Below are positions 52,306-64,000 of a stretch of DNA of 64,000 nt, piece by piece. The first letter of the stretch is position 1; every line of letters begins with the position of its first letter. Position numbers and translations under genes: made by a program. A model generated the notes under the pieces. The model did no database searches, had not been told where the DNA came from, and worked only from the letters and a program-made list of their open reading frames with translations. Source of the stretch: Campylorhamphus procurvoides (taxonomy: Eukaryota > Chordata > Aves > Passeriformes > Dendrocolaptidae); contig WBMV01006429.1 of the NCBI GenBank assembly GCA_013396655.1, positions 62,001-126,000 of the forward strand, given 5' to 3'.

Positions 52306-55300
52306 GTCTGACTCTTACCCCTTCAGGGTTCCTTTTTCTGCCACGGGCTTGTCTGTCACCATAACAAACTAATTAAGAATCAAACGTGTTTGCAGGCTCT
52401 GGCATTAAAAGCATTAATTTATATTTCCTTTTTAAGGCTTGGGAATACTTGCAAAAGGTCAATTTAACTTCTTTTCTTTTTGGTTATTTTTAATTGGGTA
52501 GATAGAAAATGGAGATTAGACAAAACCAACCTTTTCTCATGTATCTTGTTTATACACTTTTCTGCCAGGTTATCAGAAAAATACTCATTTTAAGATTGAG
52601 CATGGGATTGATTTGCAGTCTTTCTGCCACATATATCCTAAAAAAATTTCCAGGTATGGAATCAATGCATTATTGCTCCATGTGTCTATACAGCCACAAT
52701 TATGTCCTTTCTAGTTGTAACTTCACTGGCAAATGTTCACCACCTATATTTTTATGCCCATTTCTTTCCTTAAAAAGAAAAAAATCCCAGCAGTGCTCAT
52801 CACTCAGTTATCAGGAGGACCTTCCTTAGTAACCTTAATAATCAACAGCTTACCCACTCCATAAATCTGCAGCTGATAAAATACTGACAGCACTGCCAGT
52901 TGCAATTAATGATGCCAGATTAACATATGTGAAGCAAAACAAGTGGGAGGCAAAGAGGGGACTGAGGAAGTCTCTAGTCTGTTATTCTCAATGTCCATTG
53001 AAAGTATCCAAAGTATTGTTGTAGGTTTCTGGTGATACATCTCAGGATTAAGTGGAAACTCTCAGCTTCAGGACCAAGAAAAGCTACCCTTGGGTTTTCT
53101 TAAAAGGCATTTAGCAGAAGGGTCTGAACTCCTGCAAGTTGCCTTTCATCTTGATTAACTTTGCATTTTGCTATTGCAACAGTTTCTTATGAAAAGAGCG
53201 TGCTGAGAAATCTATTTCTAATATTATACGAAACAAGACTGAAGTCGTTTCTGAATAAAAAATTCTAGAAAACATGTGGGGTTTTTTTTCCTGCAGATCA
53301 TCAGCTATTTGTACTGCTGGAGAGTGCACCAAAAATGTCCTCGCTTTGCTGAGGGCAAGAACAATTCTTGTGTGAGAGGATCCTGTTATTGATGCCTTCA
53401 GCCAGCCTGTCCCTTTAAACTCAACAAACCAAATGGAACTGTTGCATCCTACCAAAACCAAGCGAGACCATATTTCTCTGCAGGAGGGAAAACATGGAAA
53501 CAAGAGATTTAAGAAGGGAATTGTACAGGTATGTCATGACATTGAGCGAATGAAATATTGAGACTTCAGATTTCTCTCAATGTTAGTAATTTTGAAAGCT
53601 CTCCAGTCCTTATTGAGCTCAGGATTCTTTACCTTCAAATATTGTGTTCCCAGCCATGTTGCAGGAAGAGGATTGCAAGAGAATGCCATAACATATTCAT
53701 GATAAGCCAAGTTTTGTCCAGGGACTGATATTTCATTTAGTCACTGGTAAACTTGAGCTGATCCTTTCTTCAAACACACACACGTGTTAAGCACCAACAT
53801 TTCCAGCTAACCTTTTCAGCTAAAATAGAAGCAGTAAAGAAAAAAGCATTAAGAGTTCAAGCAATCTTGGTTGGGTTCTAATTTTTCTCCCTTTTTTTGC
53901 ACTGGTCCCTGCTCCTGTTCCCAAAATGACAACCAAAGGGCCAGGAGAGAAGCAGCAAAGCTCTGCTGTGCTTGTGGAGCAGCCAGTGGAGAAAGATGGG
54001 GCAGGAGGAAAGGTTCCAACTGGTATTTAAATTTATGTATGAGTATTTATAACTCATTAAAGACATGGACAACCAAGAGCATATTTAATTTCCTGCAAGC
54101 CCACACAGCACCAGCTGTACCCGCATCCTACTACTAATATCCCACTGGATATTTGCACCCAGGCCTAGCTGGCATCAAATTGAAAAATTCAAGATAATTA
54201 CAACACCTACGATACGTATTCCTAATTCTTTCCCAAATGGGAAGCACCTGAACCAGCTCTGACCCAGGGATGAAAGGCAGAACGTTGCTTTGCATCTTTC
54301 TATTCCTTTGAGCACCTCATGAATTTTGCATTCCCCAGGGCTCTTGGCTGGGATGACTGGCAGCTTACAAGGCTATCTCTGAATAGTAACCCTGTTGGCT
54401 GCACTATCTCATCTCCTATCCTTCCACAGAAGAAAGGGAAATAAATGCCAGAGTGGCCTCATATTAGGGGAAATAATAAGCAGAAGACATTTTTATTCCT
54501 CACTCTCTGTCTAGCTGGGAACCTTTATATTTAAGACAGTTTTATTGACTACAGGGCCCTTTTTTGGGTTTTTAAACTTCTTCTCTCACTGGCCTAACTG
54601 ACCAGGAGCAATCTCCCCCAACAAAGCAAAACTTGATCATAAAGTGATATCCCCTCAGGTGAGAGAAGCAGCAGGGGAACAAAAGTGCTGGGTTGATGTA
54701 AGATACCAACAGCAGTAGGACTAGTCTGATAAGTCCTTATTTCTTTTACCCCATTTTCTTCCAAGAACAATTTCTATGATAATCAGATCTGGTGCAATTT
54801 TTTCTCATTAAAAGTACATGATCCTGACATGCCCCCCCAAAAAAGTCTTCTGTTAATAAATTGGATGGTTAACACATGAATCAGAAGAAACTCAAGAATA
54901 CAAGCAAACTTGTTTAATTTCTCACTGAACCTCATTCCCACCATAAATTAAAATACAGGAAAAAAATCAGTTACAAGTTAAAAAGCTTCTTCACCAAAAC
55001 TTTCCAGAGCCTTTGTACTTTTCTTTATCCCCTTCCTCTCTTTTAAGTGTTTGATTATTTTTGCTCATCTTTCCAGCATTTAAGCCATGGGTTCCTTTCT
55101 CCAGAGGGTACAGGTTAGGCACGAGTTGCCAGATGGCCAATCTTACACTTGGGCATGAAAACTCTTTTGCCAATGATACAAAAAAAATAATAAAAAAAAG
55201 GAATATTTATTCTGTCTCTGTAGAGCTAATTATGTGTTTCATTAATTTCTTTCTCGGATCTTCTCAGGCTTTTTTTATAGCATTCAGTTCATTTTTTTGT

Positions 55301-58300
55301 TCCTCTGTTCAGAGTATTGTAAATTGGCAGAATTTCAAGGAAAAAAGGATTTCATTCTAATTGCCTGGTGGAGAACATTTACATCTGTTAATGCCAAATC
55401 TTCCTCTCCTCTGAAATGAAATAACCACCTAAGGGAAAAGAAACCCACAAGGTACAAAATTGCCTACAATTGTGTGATTACTAGAGAGAATTCACAGTAA
55501 TCATGTGATTTCCTTATACTTTTATTTCTTTATAAGTATTCCCATGGACGAGCTTATTGATAAGACCCTTCCCTAAAACATTGCACATGCAGAAAAATCA
55601 ACATAAGGCTTCTTGCTAATTCATTTTCATGGGAATCAATGCATGTGAACACCTGAAATAAGAGTCCCAAAACCCAATGTTTTCGGGAGTTTGGAATAAA
55701 AAAATCTCTATGTAATGAATATTTCAGAGGGTGGAAAGACAAAATTAAACTAGATATTCCATGTACGAATGACAACATAATGAGAAATTTCTTTCAGAAT
55801 CTGGGGCTTTTTTTACAGAACAGAGAATTACAAAATCTCAACTGATTTTAAACTATAATTAATGCCATGTAAAAGAGACATTTTTCTTTTTTCACAGTAA
55901 GATGTTTTATACCTACTTTCACTGTCCTGTTCTAGAGTACAACCTGTAAACCTGATGTCATTTTAAAGTGGAAAACTGCAAAATAGTGATGTTATAATAT
56001 GTTTTTAAATGAGTGTTTATTACAGAAATGGCCACTCTGTGGAAAACATTGTATTAACACTAAACTTTCAGTTCTAGTTCAAATTTAAATCACAAGCCCA
56101 TTTTCCACTTTTCACCCCCCAGAAATTTGCCCTCTTCCTGGCCCTTTTAAAACACTGGTTTTGATAATTCTTAGGGAATGAACACACACTCTGCCACTGA
56201 CAGTCCAAACCCACTGGATTAATGATATTATCAGACATAATATCAAAACTGCTTTTCCTCAGGGACAATTTCAAGCAGTTTAAAGCTGTAGGATATTTAA
56301 GGGCATCTCTGAACTCCCACAGGGACCTTCACCAAGCCCTGCTGAGCCTCTTGTGCAGGTCCCAAGAACTCAGCTACACCTCTCAATTCTCCCCTTTCAC
56401 AAGGGAAATTTGACCAAATTTTAGGATGGCTTTTGAATTTCTTCAAGTGTTGGAAGGAGCCAAGAACTAAGATTAACCCTGTGATGATGTGATGGCAGCA
56501 CTCTGGGAATTACCACCTAAAGCAAGCTGGTTGAACTTTCCAGCACTACTTAAAAAACTTCTAATCTCAGGAAAAAAAAATTAAAGCAGAATGAGCCATT
56601 TAAGATGTTTCAGAAAGAAGAAATTGTTGGAAACTCGTCCAGGACTGTCAGTGACCCATCACAAGCAGCTGCTCTTGGAAGCAGCACGGTGTGATCAGCA
56701 CTATTTGAGAGCAAAGCCACACAGTGGCCTTTTTTGGCTTTGAAACAGTGACAAAGATGAAGCATTGGCTCATGCACACATCAATCTCTCTGCCTGAAGG
56801 AAACAAGTCCCAAAATAATTAACAGCTTCCTACAGTAAAGTCCCTCTCAGCAGCCTCTCGAGTCAACAGGAGGAGCTGAAAAGCTCCAGGCCATGGGTAG
56901 GCAGATCCGCCCTGAAAGCTGATGAATGACACATTTATTAATTGTATCAAATGTAGCCTGGAGAAATCCCAGGCATTTTCCAGAGTGTTTGACATATCTT
57001 CTCCCTGCCTGAACAACAGAGAAAATCAGCAAAGGTGACAGCTTAGCTCACAAACTCACCAGTACATTCCTGTCCACAGATGCTGAATGAAATCAAGAGG
57101 CTCCAGGCACTTTATTTATCTAATTTTTTCCTTCTGCCTTTGATCTTCCAGCCCAAACACTTTAATCTGTGTTACAGTTTTATAAAATTGTAGTAGAGAA
57201 CAATTAGAAAGAAAATAAAGAACAATTTTTCTTTCCTTAAAATAAAATCCACGAGACAAAGGCTATTCCATAGAACATTGGATTGCTCAGATTTGTGGAT
57301 TCCTCATCTCATCCTGCATTTTCAGCACACAAGAAAAGATTCAGGAGATATTACTAAGTTCCTTTTAGCAAACTCTGTGTTGATGTCATCATTGTGCTAT
57401 GACATGTGACTGAAAAAAACCCCAAAAACCCAAAACCAGCTCTGAACACCATTTTAGAGTCCCCAATTTGATACTTGCATAAAATGAACATATCAGCAGA
57501 AATCACAGATGCCAAAGTGGAATCTGCCTGTGGATGAAACCCAGCAAAGCTGGCAAGTTCCCTGCTCCTGGGTGAGTACAATAGGGAAGTCTGGGAGCAG
57601 AATCCAAGTCCTCTGAATATCCTCAGCCTTGGATAAGAGAAAATCCAGAAAGGAAAAGAGCTTTTATTCCTTTCCCTCATCTTTTGCACTGTACACCAAC
57701 CCTTCAAAGATAGGAGATTTCTCTTATCACCCTCAGTGCAGTCCCTGGTGCATGAAAGGAGCTCAAGGTAGGAGTTTTAAGCTCCCCAGGAGTTTTGATA
57801 TTTGGATTTTGGATTAAGAAGTTGCAGTCTCAATCAGAGCACCTTTCCTGCAGCCACTGCAAGCCAGACCTACACCCAGTAATGCCCTGTCCTGCAGCAT
57901 TGATATTCCCATCTCCATTTCTCTCATCCCTGGTGGATTCAGCACAGACCACGTGCAGAATGACCTTGAATCACACACCCCAAATGCCACAGGACAGTGT
58001 TAGAGCTGGGAAATGTCAGATCAGGAGTTATTTACCTCTGCCACAACCCAACAGTTCAGAATCCACTGGCACATCTCTACTGAGGTGTGAGATTTTACAA
58101 TCCCAGCTGCACACAGGTATCGTCCCTGGGGTTCTGCCCTGGTCCCCAAGCACATCACAGACAGAGCAGCCTCTCAGCATCCCAGTGATCAGGGGGTTAA
58201 ACACTGCAAATCCCTTGGCCAGGGGACAGGAGTGTCCCAAGCACTGCTGCAGTAAATCAGTGTGGGTGCCAATTGACTTCAAACAAGTTCTATTCCATTG

Positions 58301-61300
58301 CATTAAACTACCCCCAACACACTTTGTTTTCCTCCTGTGCCTGGAGCTCTTTCCTGTGCTGGAAAATGAGTTTTTTGAATGACCCCCTCAGAGCATTTGA
58401 AATGCACTTTGTTTTAAAGGCAGCAGCATTTGAGCACTCTTGAAAGTGCTTGCCTGTTTCTTGATAAACACAAAATGTCAGTGCTGTCACCTTTGAAAGC
58501 CCCACAAATGGCTCTTTCCCTGCACCATGTTCAGTACAGCTGGAAGTCATTGAAAGTTGCACACAACATGCTCTTGTTTTGCAAAAAAGATTGCAAGAAA
58601 ACAGGATTCATAACAAGAGATACATGATACACTATCATACAAAAGCAGTAAAAACTCAGCTTTCAAACAACATTCAAAGATTTGGAAATCTCTCCGGCCT
58701 TTTACATCCTGGATTTCATGTCATTTCTCTTGTAAATCTGATATGCTAAATACTTCATGCTCATATTCTGATTTAAGTCTATTACATAGTCAGCTGTGAC
58801 ATTTAAGAACCTTGCATGAGGTGGCTGAGCTTGGAGTAGCTTTATCTCCATTGCTGACAGGTAAAACTATGCAAATATTTGAGCAAAAGAGGCTTGACTA
58901 TCACACTAGTAACTTCTTTTCAAACATCATTACTGAAGTGTGTGGCATGCTGTGTGTAAAGCAATATGAAATATTCCACACTGAGCCCGGGATGGTGATT
59001 TCTTTCTGGAACACATCTGTGCTTATTTATTATTTCTGCCACATAGAGCCCTTCCTGCCCTCCAGAAAGGGATGGTACCAGCCAAAGGGCTCAGGTAGGA
59101 GAACTTTATCTTTTTTTGATTAGGCATTTACCTGGGGGAAAGAATGTGATCCCTGAAATAGTGGTGGAAAGTAGGTTCTCTGTACCTGTCACTTTTTCTC
59201 CTTTCTGATGCTCTTCAGCTTGGAATGAGAGATCAGACAGCTATTTATTCTTCAAACAGGGCCACAAGTCCCCAAGTAGGTTAGGGGATGGATGCCTGAC
59301 GTGGCAGGAGCAGGAGAAAGTGAGAGAACTCACCTTTTACTCAGACACAGGTCAGGAGGTGACAATCTGACAAGGTACATGTCAGTTTTCCACTGGAAAC
59401 TTTTGAAATGATGGGGTTTTTATAAATGCCAGTCATTGCTTTTAGCCAGTTTGGTTTACACTCCTCTAACCTACTTTGCTTAGATTACACATGAGCCTTC
59501 TCAGCAGCCCCCAGGTTTTAGTTTCTGCCCAAATTAAAACAATGAGCTTGAAGAGAGAAGTTCAGAGCGCCACATGGACTCCATCCTCACAGTGCCATCC
59601 CTCCCTTCCTGGGTGTGCCAGCCTGGGAACATCCTTATGCTGTGTATGCTTTTCAAAAACCTGCAGATCCCACTTTAAGCATATTTTGCCTCTATTCTTT
59701 GTACTTACAAACAAAAGCCGTCCTGAGCAGCCCTTTCCCAATCACTGGGAAGAACAGCCATGGGAAGAATCCCCCTTTCCTCCCCTGCTACCCACAGTTA
59801 CTGCCCAACTCACCCATTCATGTCAACAGACTTCTTACCTGTCAGAATCTGTACTATTTGCCTCCCTCCTCTATTTATTCAAGACAAGCAATCAAGGGAG
59901 GCTCTGAATGATGAGATTTAATTAAGCTGCAACTCCATTAACCCAGATCCCCCAGGAATTACCCAGCCATCCTTCACCTGCAGCAGGCCATGCCATCCTC
60001 CTTCTGATGTTTCCACAGTGAGAGGAGCATCCACTGATCCCTCAACTCAGCTTGAGCTTCATCTTTCCATTGGTTTATTTGTTGCTGCAGCAAATTTCTG
60101 CCTTCTTTTTATACCTTCTAGAAATGGGATTTATCTTACTTAAATTTAGGGGTTTACAGAGCAGAGGATTTAATGACAACCTTAACTGGCCATACAATCT
60201 CTCATTGCTGTCAAAAGAAAGAAAGAAAGAAGCACTCCTGGGGCAAAATGTGCTTTGTTCAGGTGTCTTCAATCTATTCCAGCCCATCTGTTCTCCTCCT
60301 GACAAGTAATTAATGTAGGCAGTGACTTGGGGTAGAGTTACAGATAACTGAGGCAAAAAGGACAAATCCCACTTTTAGAGAATCAAATTCCTATTTATAA
60401 AATGTTTAACTCCTCACAGAAGAGGCTCAGCCTGAGCACTTGCCACAAGATCATTGTCCTGCAGGCAAAAGGTTCTGAGTTGGGCGAGTTAACAACTGGC
60501 TAACATTAGAAATAAATTTATTCACCAGCTGTAGACATGCCTTTCACCTTCCATAACTCCAGGACACAGCATTTAGGGGGTTTGCATCACTTCTACATTT
60601 CTTTGGCAGAAAAAAGAAGGACAAGATAATTCAGTCTACCTCTCCTATTGTCTTCTTGACACAAATCAAGCCTGACAGCTCCTTGTGGCCTTGGCTTTGG
60701 TTTCAAAGCCTTAGTTCCATTTAGGAGCCTTTCCCTGAAATCACATCACCCCAAATCTGCCTCTGTCCTGATCCTTCCAACCTCAGTCTGCATTCAGTCC
60801 TTGTTAAAGCCAACACTCAGTGACCCCTCGCTTTAAAGTTCCTCTTTCAAGCTGAACCAGAACAATTGCAGTCTCAGCTCTAGAAAAGGGAGACCAAACT
60901 GGGTGAGCATAAAACCTGGTTGCTCCAAGTCTCCTTTTATTCCAACCAGCAGCAAATCAATTGTCTGGGTAGGTCTCTGCTGTTCAAAAGTATTTACTGA
61001 AAAAAAATCCCCCAAATGTAAGTACTGTGGATTCTGCACTTGAAGAGCTTAATGAACACCACGTCGTTGATGAGGTTTTATCTATTATTATGATTCCATG
61101 GTGGTGACTGGAATAAAGATTAAGTGAAACTCCTCTTTCTAATGATCATTTAAGCAAACAGGCCACATTTTCCTGATCTTTATAAGCCTTGTTTGGGCTT
61201 TGTCTGGAATCAATAAAAATGTTGTGACAAAATCCCTGAGACTCAGTAAAGTTTCAAATGAAGGCAGACTATTTTTTATTACTATTCTCATAATCATGAA

Positions 61301-63557
61301 ACAACTGAGCACTATTGGGGTGCCTCACATTAAGCTGATGGTATAACATGGTTTTTGAATCCAACAAACCCCACCATATCACTGTGCAAACAAGAGCCAA
61401 AGCTTTCTGGAAAACACAAAAGGAACCTGTGCAGCTCTTGGGGGTTATTTTCACAGTCCTGGACTGAACCATCCTTGGAAAATAATCTCAGTCATGTCAG
61501 CAACACCACTGCAAAAGGCTGATTTTATCAGTGCTGAGATTTGGGACTCATCCCAATCTTTAGGAGATGCCTCATTGCGTAAAGACAAAGTCCATGGCCA
61601 AAACTCTTAAAATACAGCATTAAACAAATGAACTTCCTATGCCCAGTTTGATTTGGTTGCATCTGTTATCCTCAAAGCAGCAGGAACAGAATATTCTGTA
61701 GATTTTTGCCATATGCATTCAGCCCATAACCTCTTTTGAAAGGCAGATAAAAAGCCCTTATCTCCCCAAAACACAGATAGACAGCCTGGTCAATAAGAGA
61801 TGATTCATGAAAGCCATTTGCCTTGTGCTGCTCTTCTGAGAGACTTGGAAGGGCAAGAAGGTGCCTCTTCCAGAGATTTATCAAGGTGATAAGGGGAGAA
61901 GGGAGAAATCATTCTTTGTCAAAGTTCTAATGGAAATCTAACACTACTTCCTTCACCACTTTGGAATTTCAAGGGAATAATTCTCTGAAATTGTACACAC
62001 AATACATAGGAGGCACAGGGGACTATTTAAGAGTACCTCTGGCTCAGTGACCCCAGCACGCAACCAGAGGTCTGAAAAATAACCCTAAACAGAGAGGCAG
62101 AAAGAGCACTGAGCTTACAGGGTCCCCCTTGAGGCTGAGGATCCTGCTCAGGCTCACACCTTTCAAAACCATTTGCAAGAGGGTTTTCTTGTAGGAAACG
62201 GGAGTGTTTGCCCCAAAACAAACCTGAGTAATTTGTGCAGACAGAGGTCACTGGGACCACTCGATGCTTTCCCATGTCTCTCAGTTTTCAGAACCTGTGC
62301 CCCTCCCTGGCTGCTTCAACCACGAAAAGGATCGGAATTTTTGCCCTTCCTCACTCTGAATACTGAATTCAACGGTTTGGTTCAGCATAAGTCTCTCAAA
62401 TGACACTGTTTAGGCTGCAGAAATAAAGAACAGAGAAGCAATTATTCCCTATAAAAACGCAGAGATTACAGGATTGTTCCTGTAGGGGGGGGGTGCCCTT
62501 TGGGAAGGATTTGTAACCAGGAGTTAGGACTAGTTTTCCCTTAGGAAGTATTTCCTGTCTAAGAGTATTTTTCTCAAAAATAGTTGGGTGTTTTTCTTTC
62601 CCTTCTCCTTTTGCATTGCAGAGGAAGATGCAGCTTCTGTCCTTCTCTGGACTGTGGAAGAGATGAACAGATGTCACAGGCAGGTGCAGTGCAGAGGGTC
62701 TGGAGGGAGGACAGAGAAGATGAGCCTGGAGGAGATCAGGAGGGGTGTCTTTCTCCGTTCTTTTTAGTGCTCTTGGCTTTGAAATAAATATTCTTGGATT
62801 CTTTCCTCTGCCTTGGCATTTTTGGGGGTACCTGCATGTCTCACTCTACAGTTTCAGTATCTCAAAACTAAAAATGGGCAAGATTCCAAGAGAAATCATT
62901 TTGGAGTGTGGACAAAACCCTCATTCCATCAAATGGGGGTCTTAGTGTGAAGGAAGCTGCAAAGCCAGCTCTGTCTTTGAAACCCTGAGTAAACCTACAA
63001 CCTCCCTCACAGCTTGTCTGGGCACTTCATCTCTTCACACAGCCAGGGGAATCCAAAACACCACCATTACAGCTTCATTACTTCCTGAGGCCAAAATCAA
63101 TGTAGTGCAGGGCTCAGGAGTTGGGTACAGAGCCACCTCTGCCACTGCAGGGAGTGCAACATGGAACAGAACCTGTGCCAGCACAGCTGCCAGCCCTGGG
63201 CAAGCAGGTCCCAGATAGGGCAACTTGGTGGGTTTTTTTCCTTCCAATCAATTTGCTAAAATGACCAGAAAGCAAATCCAACACTGGAATATTTTTGGGA
63301 GATTGAAGGCAAAGATGCAGCTGCAGCCCCGTGTAAGCTTAATGGGAAAATAAATGTCATACGAACCAAGGAGTGGATAATTATGTGTTGCCTAAGAAAA
63401 AGAAAACTGCTCCCTCCTAGAGCTTATTTCATTTGGAATGTAAGTGCTGCTGGTGAATTTCCATTCAGGAAAAAAGATGGGAACGGAGGAAAACGGGCAG
63501 GAGAAGGTCCACAGGAGTTTGTATACAGGAGCAAGAGGATATGCCAAATTAATTTAT
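52306..63557. other. Intergenic stretch upstream of TRPC7
   Basis: This is AT-rich DNA with no recognisable gene, exon, RNA gene or repeat family. Small features are an (AAAG)n run at about 60212-60231, a run of nine G at 62485-62493 and a short hairpin at 56224-56244 (GATATTAT, ATAATATC). In mammals the next gene in this direction is SPOCK1; none of its coding sequence is recognisable here. Confidence 0.7.
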
Positions 63558-63636
63558 TAGAATTATTAAATGGTCTGGGTTGGAAAGGACCTTATAGATC
63601 ATTTAGTTCCAACTCCCTGCTGTGGGCAGGGGATCT
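63558..63636 (-). mobile_element. CR1 LINE 3' tail fragment
   Basis: On the plus strand GGTCTGGGTTGGAAAGGACC and TTATAGATCATTTAGTTCCA followed by ACTCCCTGC is the reverse complement of the CR1 3' terminus. The A/T-rich ATTCTATG-like tail is decayed. About 80 bp are left. Confidence 0.82.
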
Positions 63637-64000
63637 GACTTTTTCACGTTAAAACATGGGTATTTTGGACATGGTGAAGTAGTTATTTCATGAAAGAGAA
63701 AAAGGGACTTAGTGTTACACATGAGTCAGTGCATTTCTTAAAAGGAAACAAATCAAGTGCTTTAAGGGAAAAGATCCAGCCTGCAGTTCCCTAATCATGT
63801 TTCCAAAGATAAATGCATGGATCATAGAAGGCCACAGTGGTCCCTCTAAACTGACAGCAGAATCTGCACAGGGAGATGAGGCAAAACCGCAGGAGGCTAC
63901 TTAATGGTGCTCGAAACTAAGAGATAAAAAGGCAACAGCAAAACAAAGTGTCTCTCTTAAAAAAATCCATCTGAAAACACGCAGAGATTGGAAAGAATAT
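63637..64000. other. Intergenic right edge
   Basis: I see nothing recognisable in the last 364 bases. Confidence 0.7.

Noticed and set aside
56224..56244. Small hairpin GATATTAT / ATAATATC with a 5-base loop
   Set aside because: Eight AT-rich base pairs are expected by chance in AT-rich DNA, and no precursor-RNA-like context is visible.

Overview
The window is vertebrate nuclear DNA, almost certainly from a bird. It holds most of one gene, TRPC7 (transient receptor potential canonical 7), on the minus strand. The avian call rests on CR1 LINE fragments, one with readable CR1 reverse-transcriptase codons, and on a solo LTR whose layout and wording match the avian ERV-L LTR family. No bacterial, plasmid or phage features are present. 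I see no CRISPR array, tRNA, rRNA or second protein-coding gene.

TRPC7 runs from about 49.3 kb down past the left edge. Seven exons can be placed to the base with consensus splice sites: exon 1 (ends 49273), exon 2 (42484-41707), exon 3 (25261-25079), exon 4 (13872-13708), exon 5 (9959-9743), exon 6 (5217-4984) and exon 7 (3313-3049). Joined, they keep one open frame for residues 1-614 of a protein that is about 862 residues in mammals. This covers the ankyrin repeats, the Cys/His zinc site, the linker, pre-S1, S1-S5 and the start of the pore loop. The rest of the pore, S6, the TRP box and the C-terminal coiled coil lie beyond position 1. The initiator ATG is itself interrupted by intron 1 (AT in exon 1, G in exon 2).

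Positions 49.27-50.42 kb form a GC- and CpG-rich promoter-like region over exon 1. It contains a roughly 0.63-kb degenerate minisatellite (23-bp period, with a higher-order repeat of about 137 bp) directly upstream of exon 1. From 50.5 kb to 64 kb the DNA looks intergenic. It holds a solo ERV-L LTR (51734-52305) and a CR1 tail near 63.6 kb. In mammals SPOCK1 lies upstream and SMAD5 downstream of TRPC7; neither is visible here.

The introns are ordinary AT-rich avian sequence with CR1 fragments in introns 2, 3 and 5, a triplicated 55-bp unit inside one CR1 tail, small tandem duplications, and one ambiguous base (N at 34318) at the junction of a local duplication that looks like an assembly problem. 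I found no new multi-gene system. The points most worth a second look are the split start codon with its weak context and upstream ORF, and the minisatellite at the promoter.
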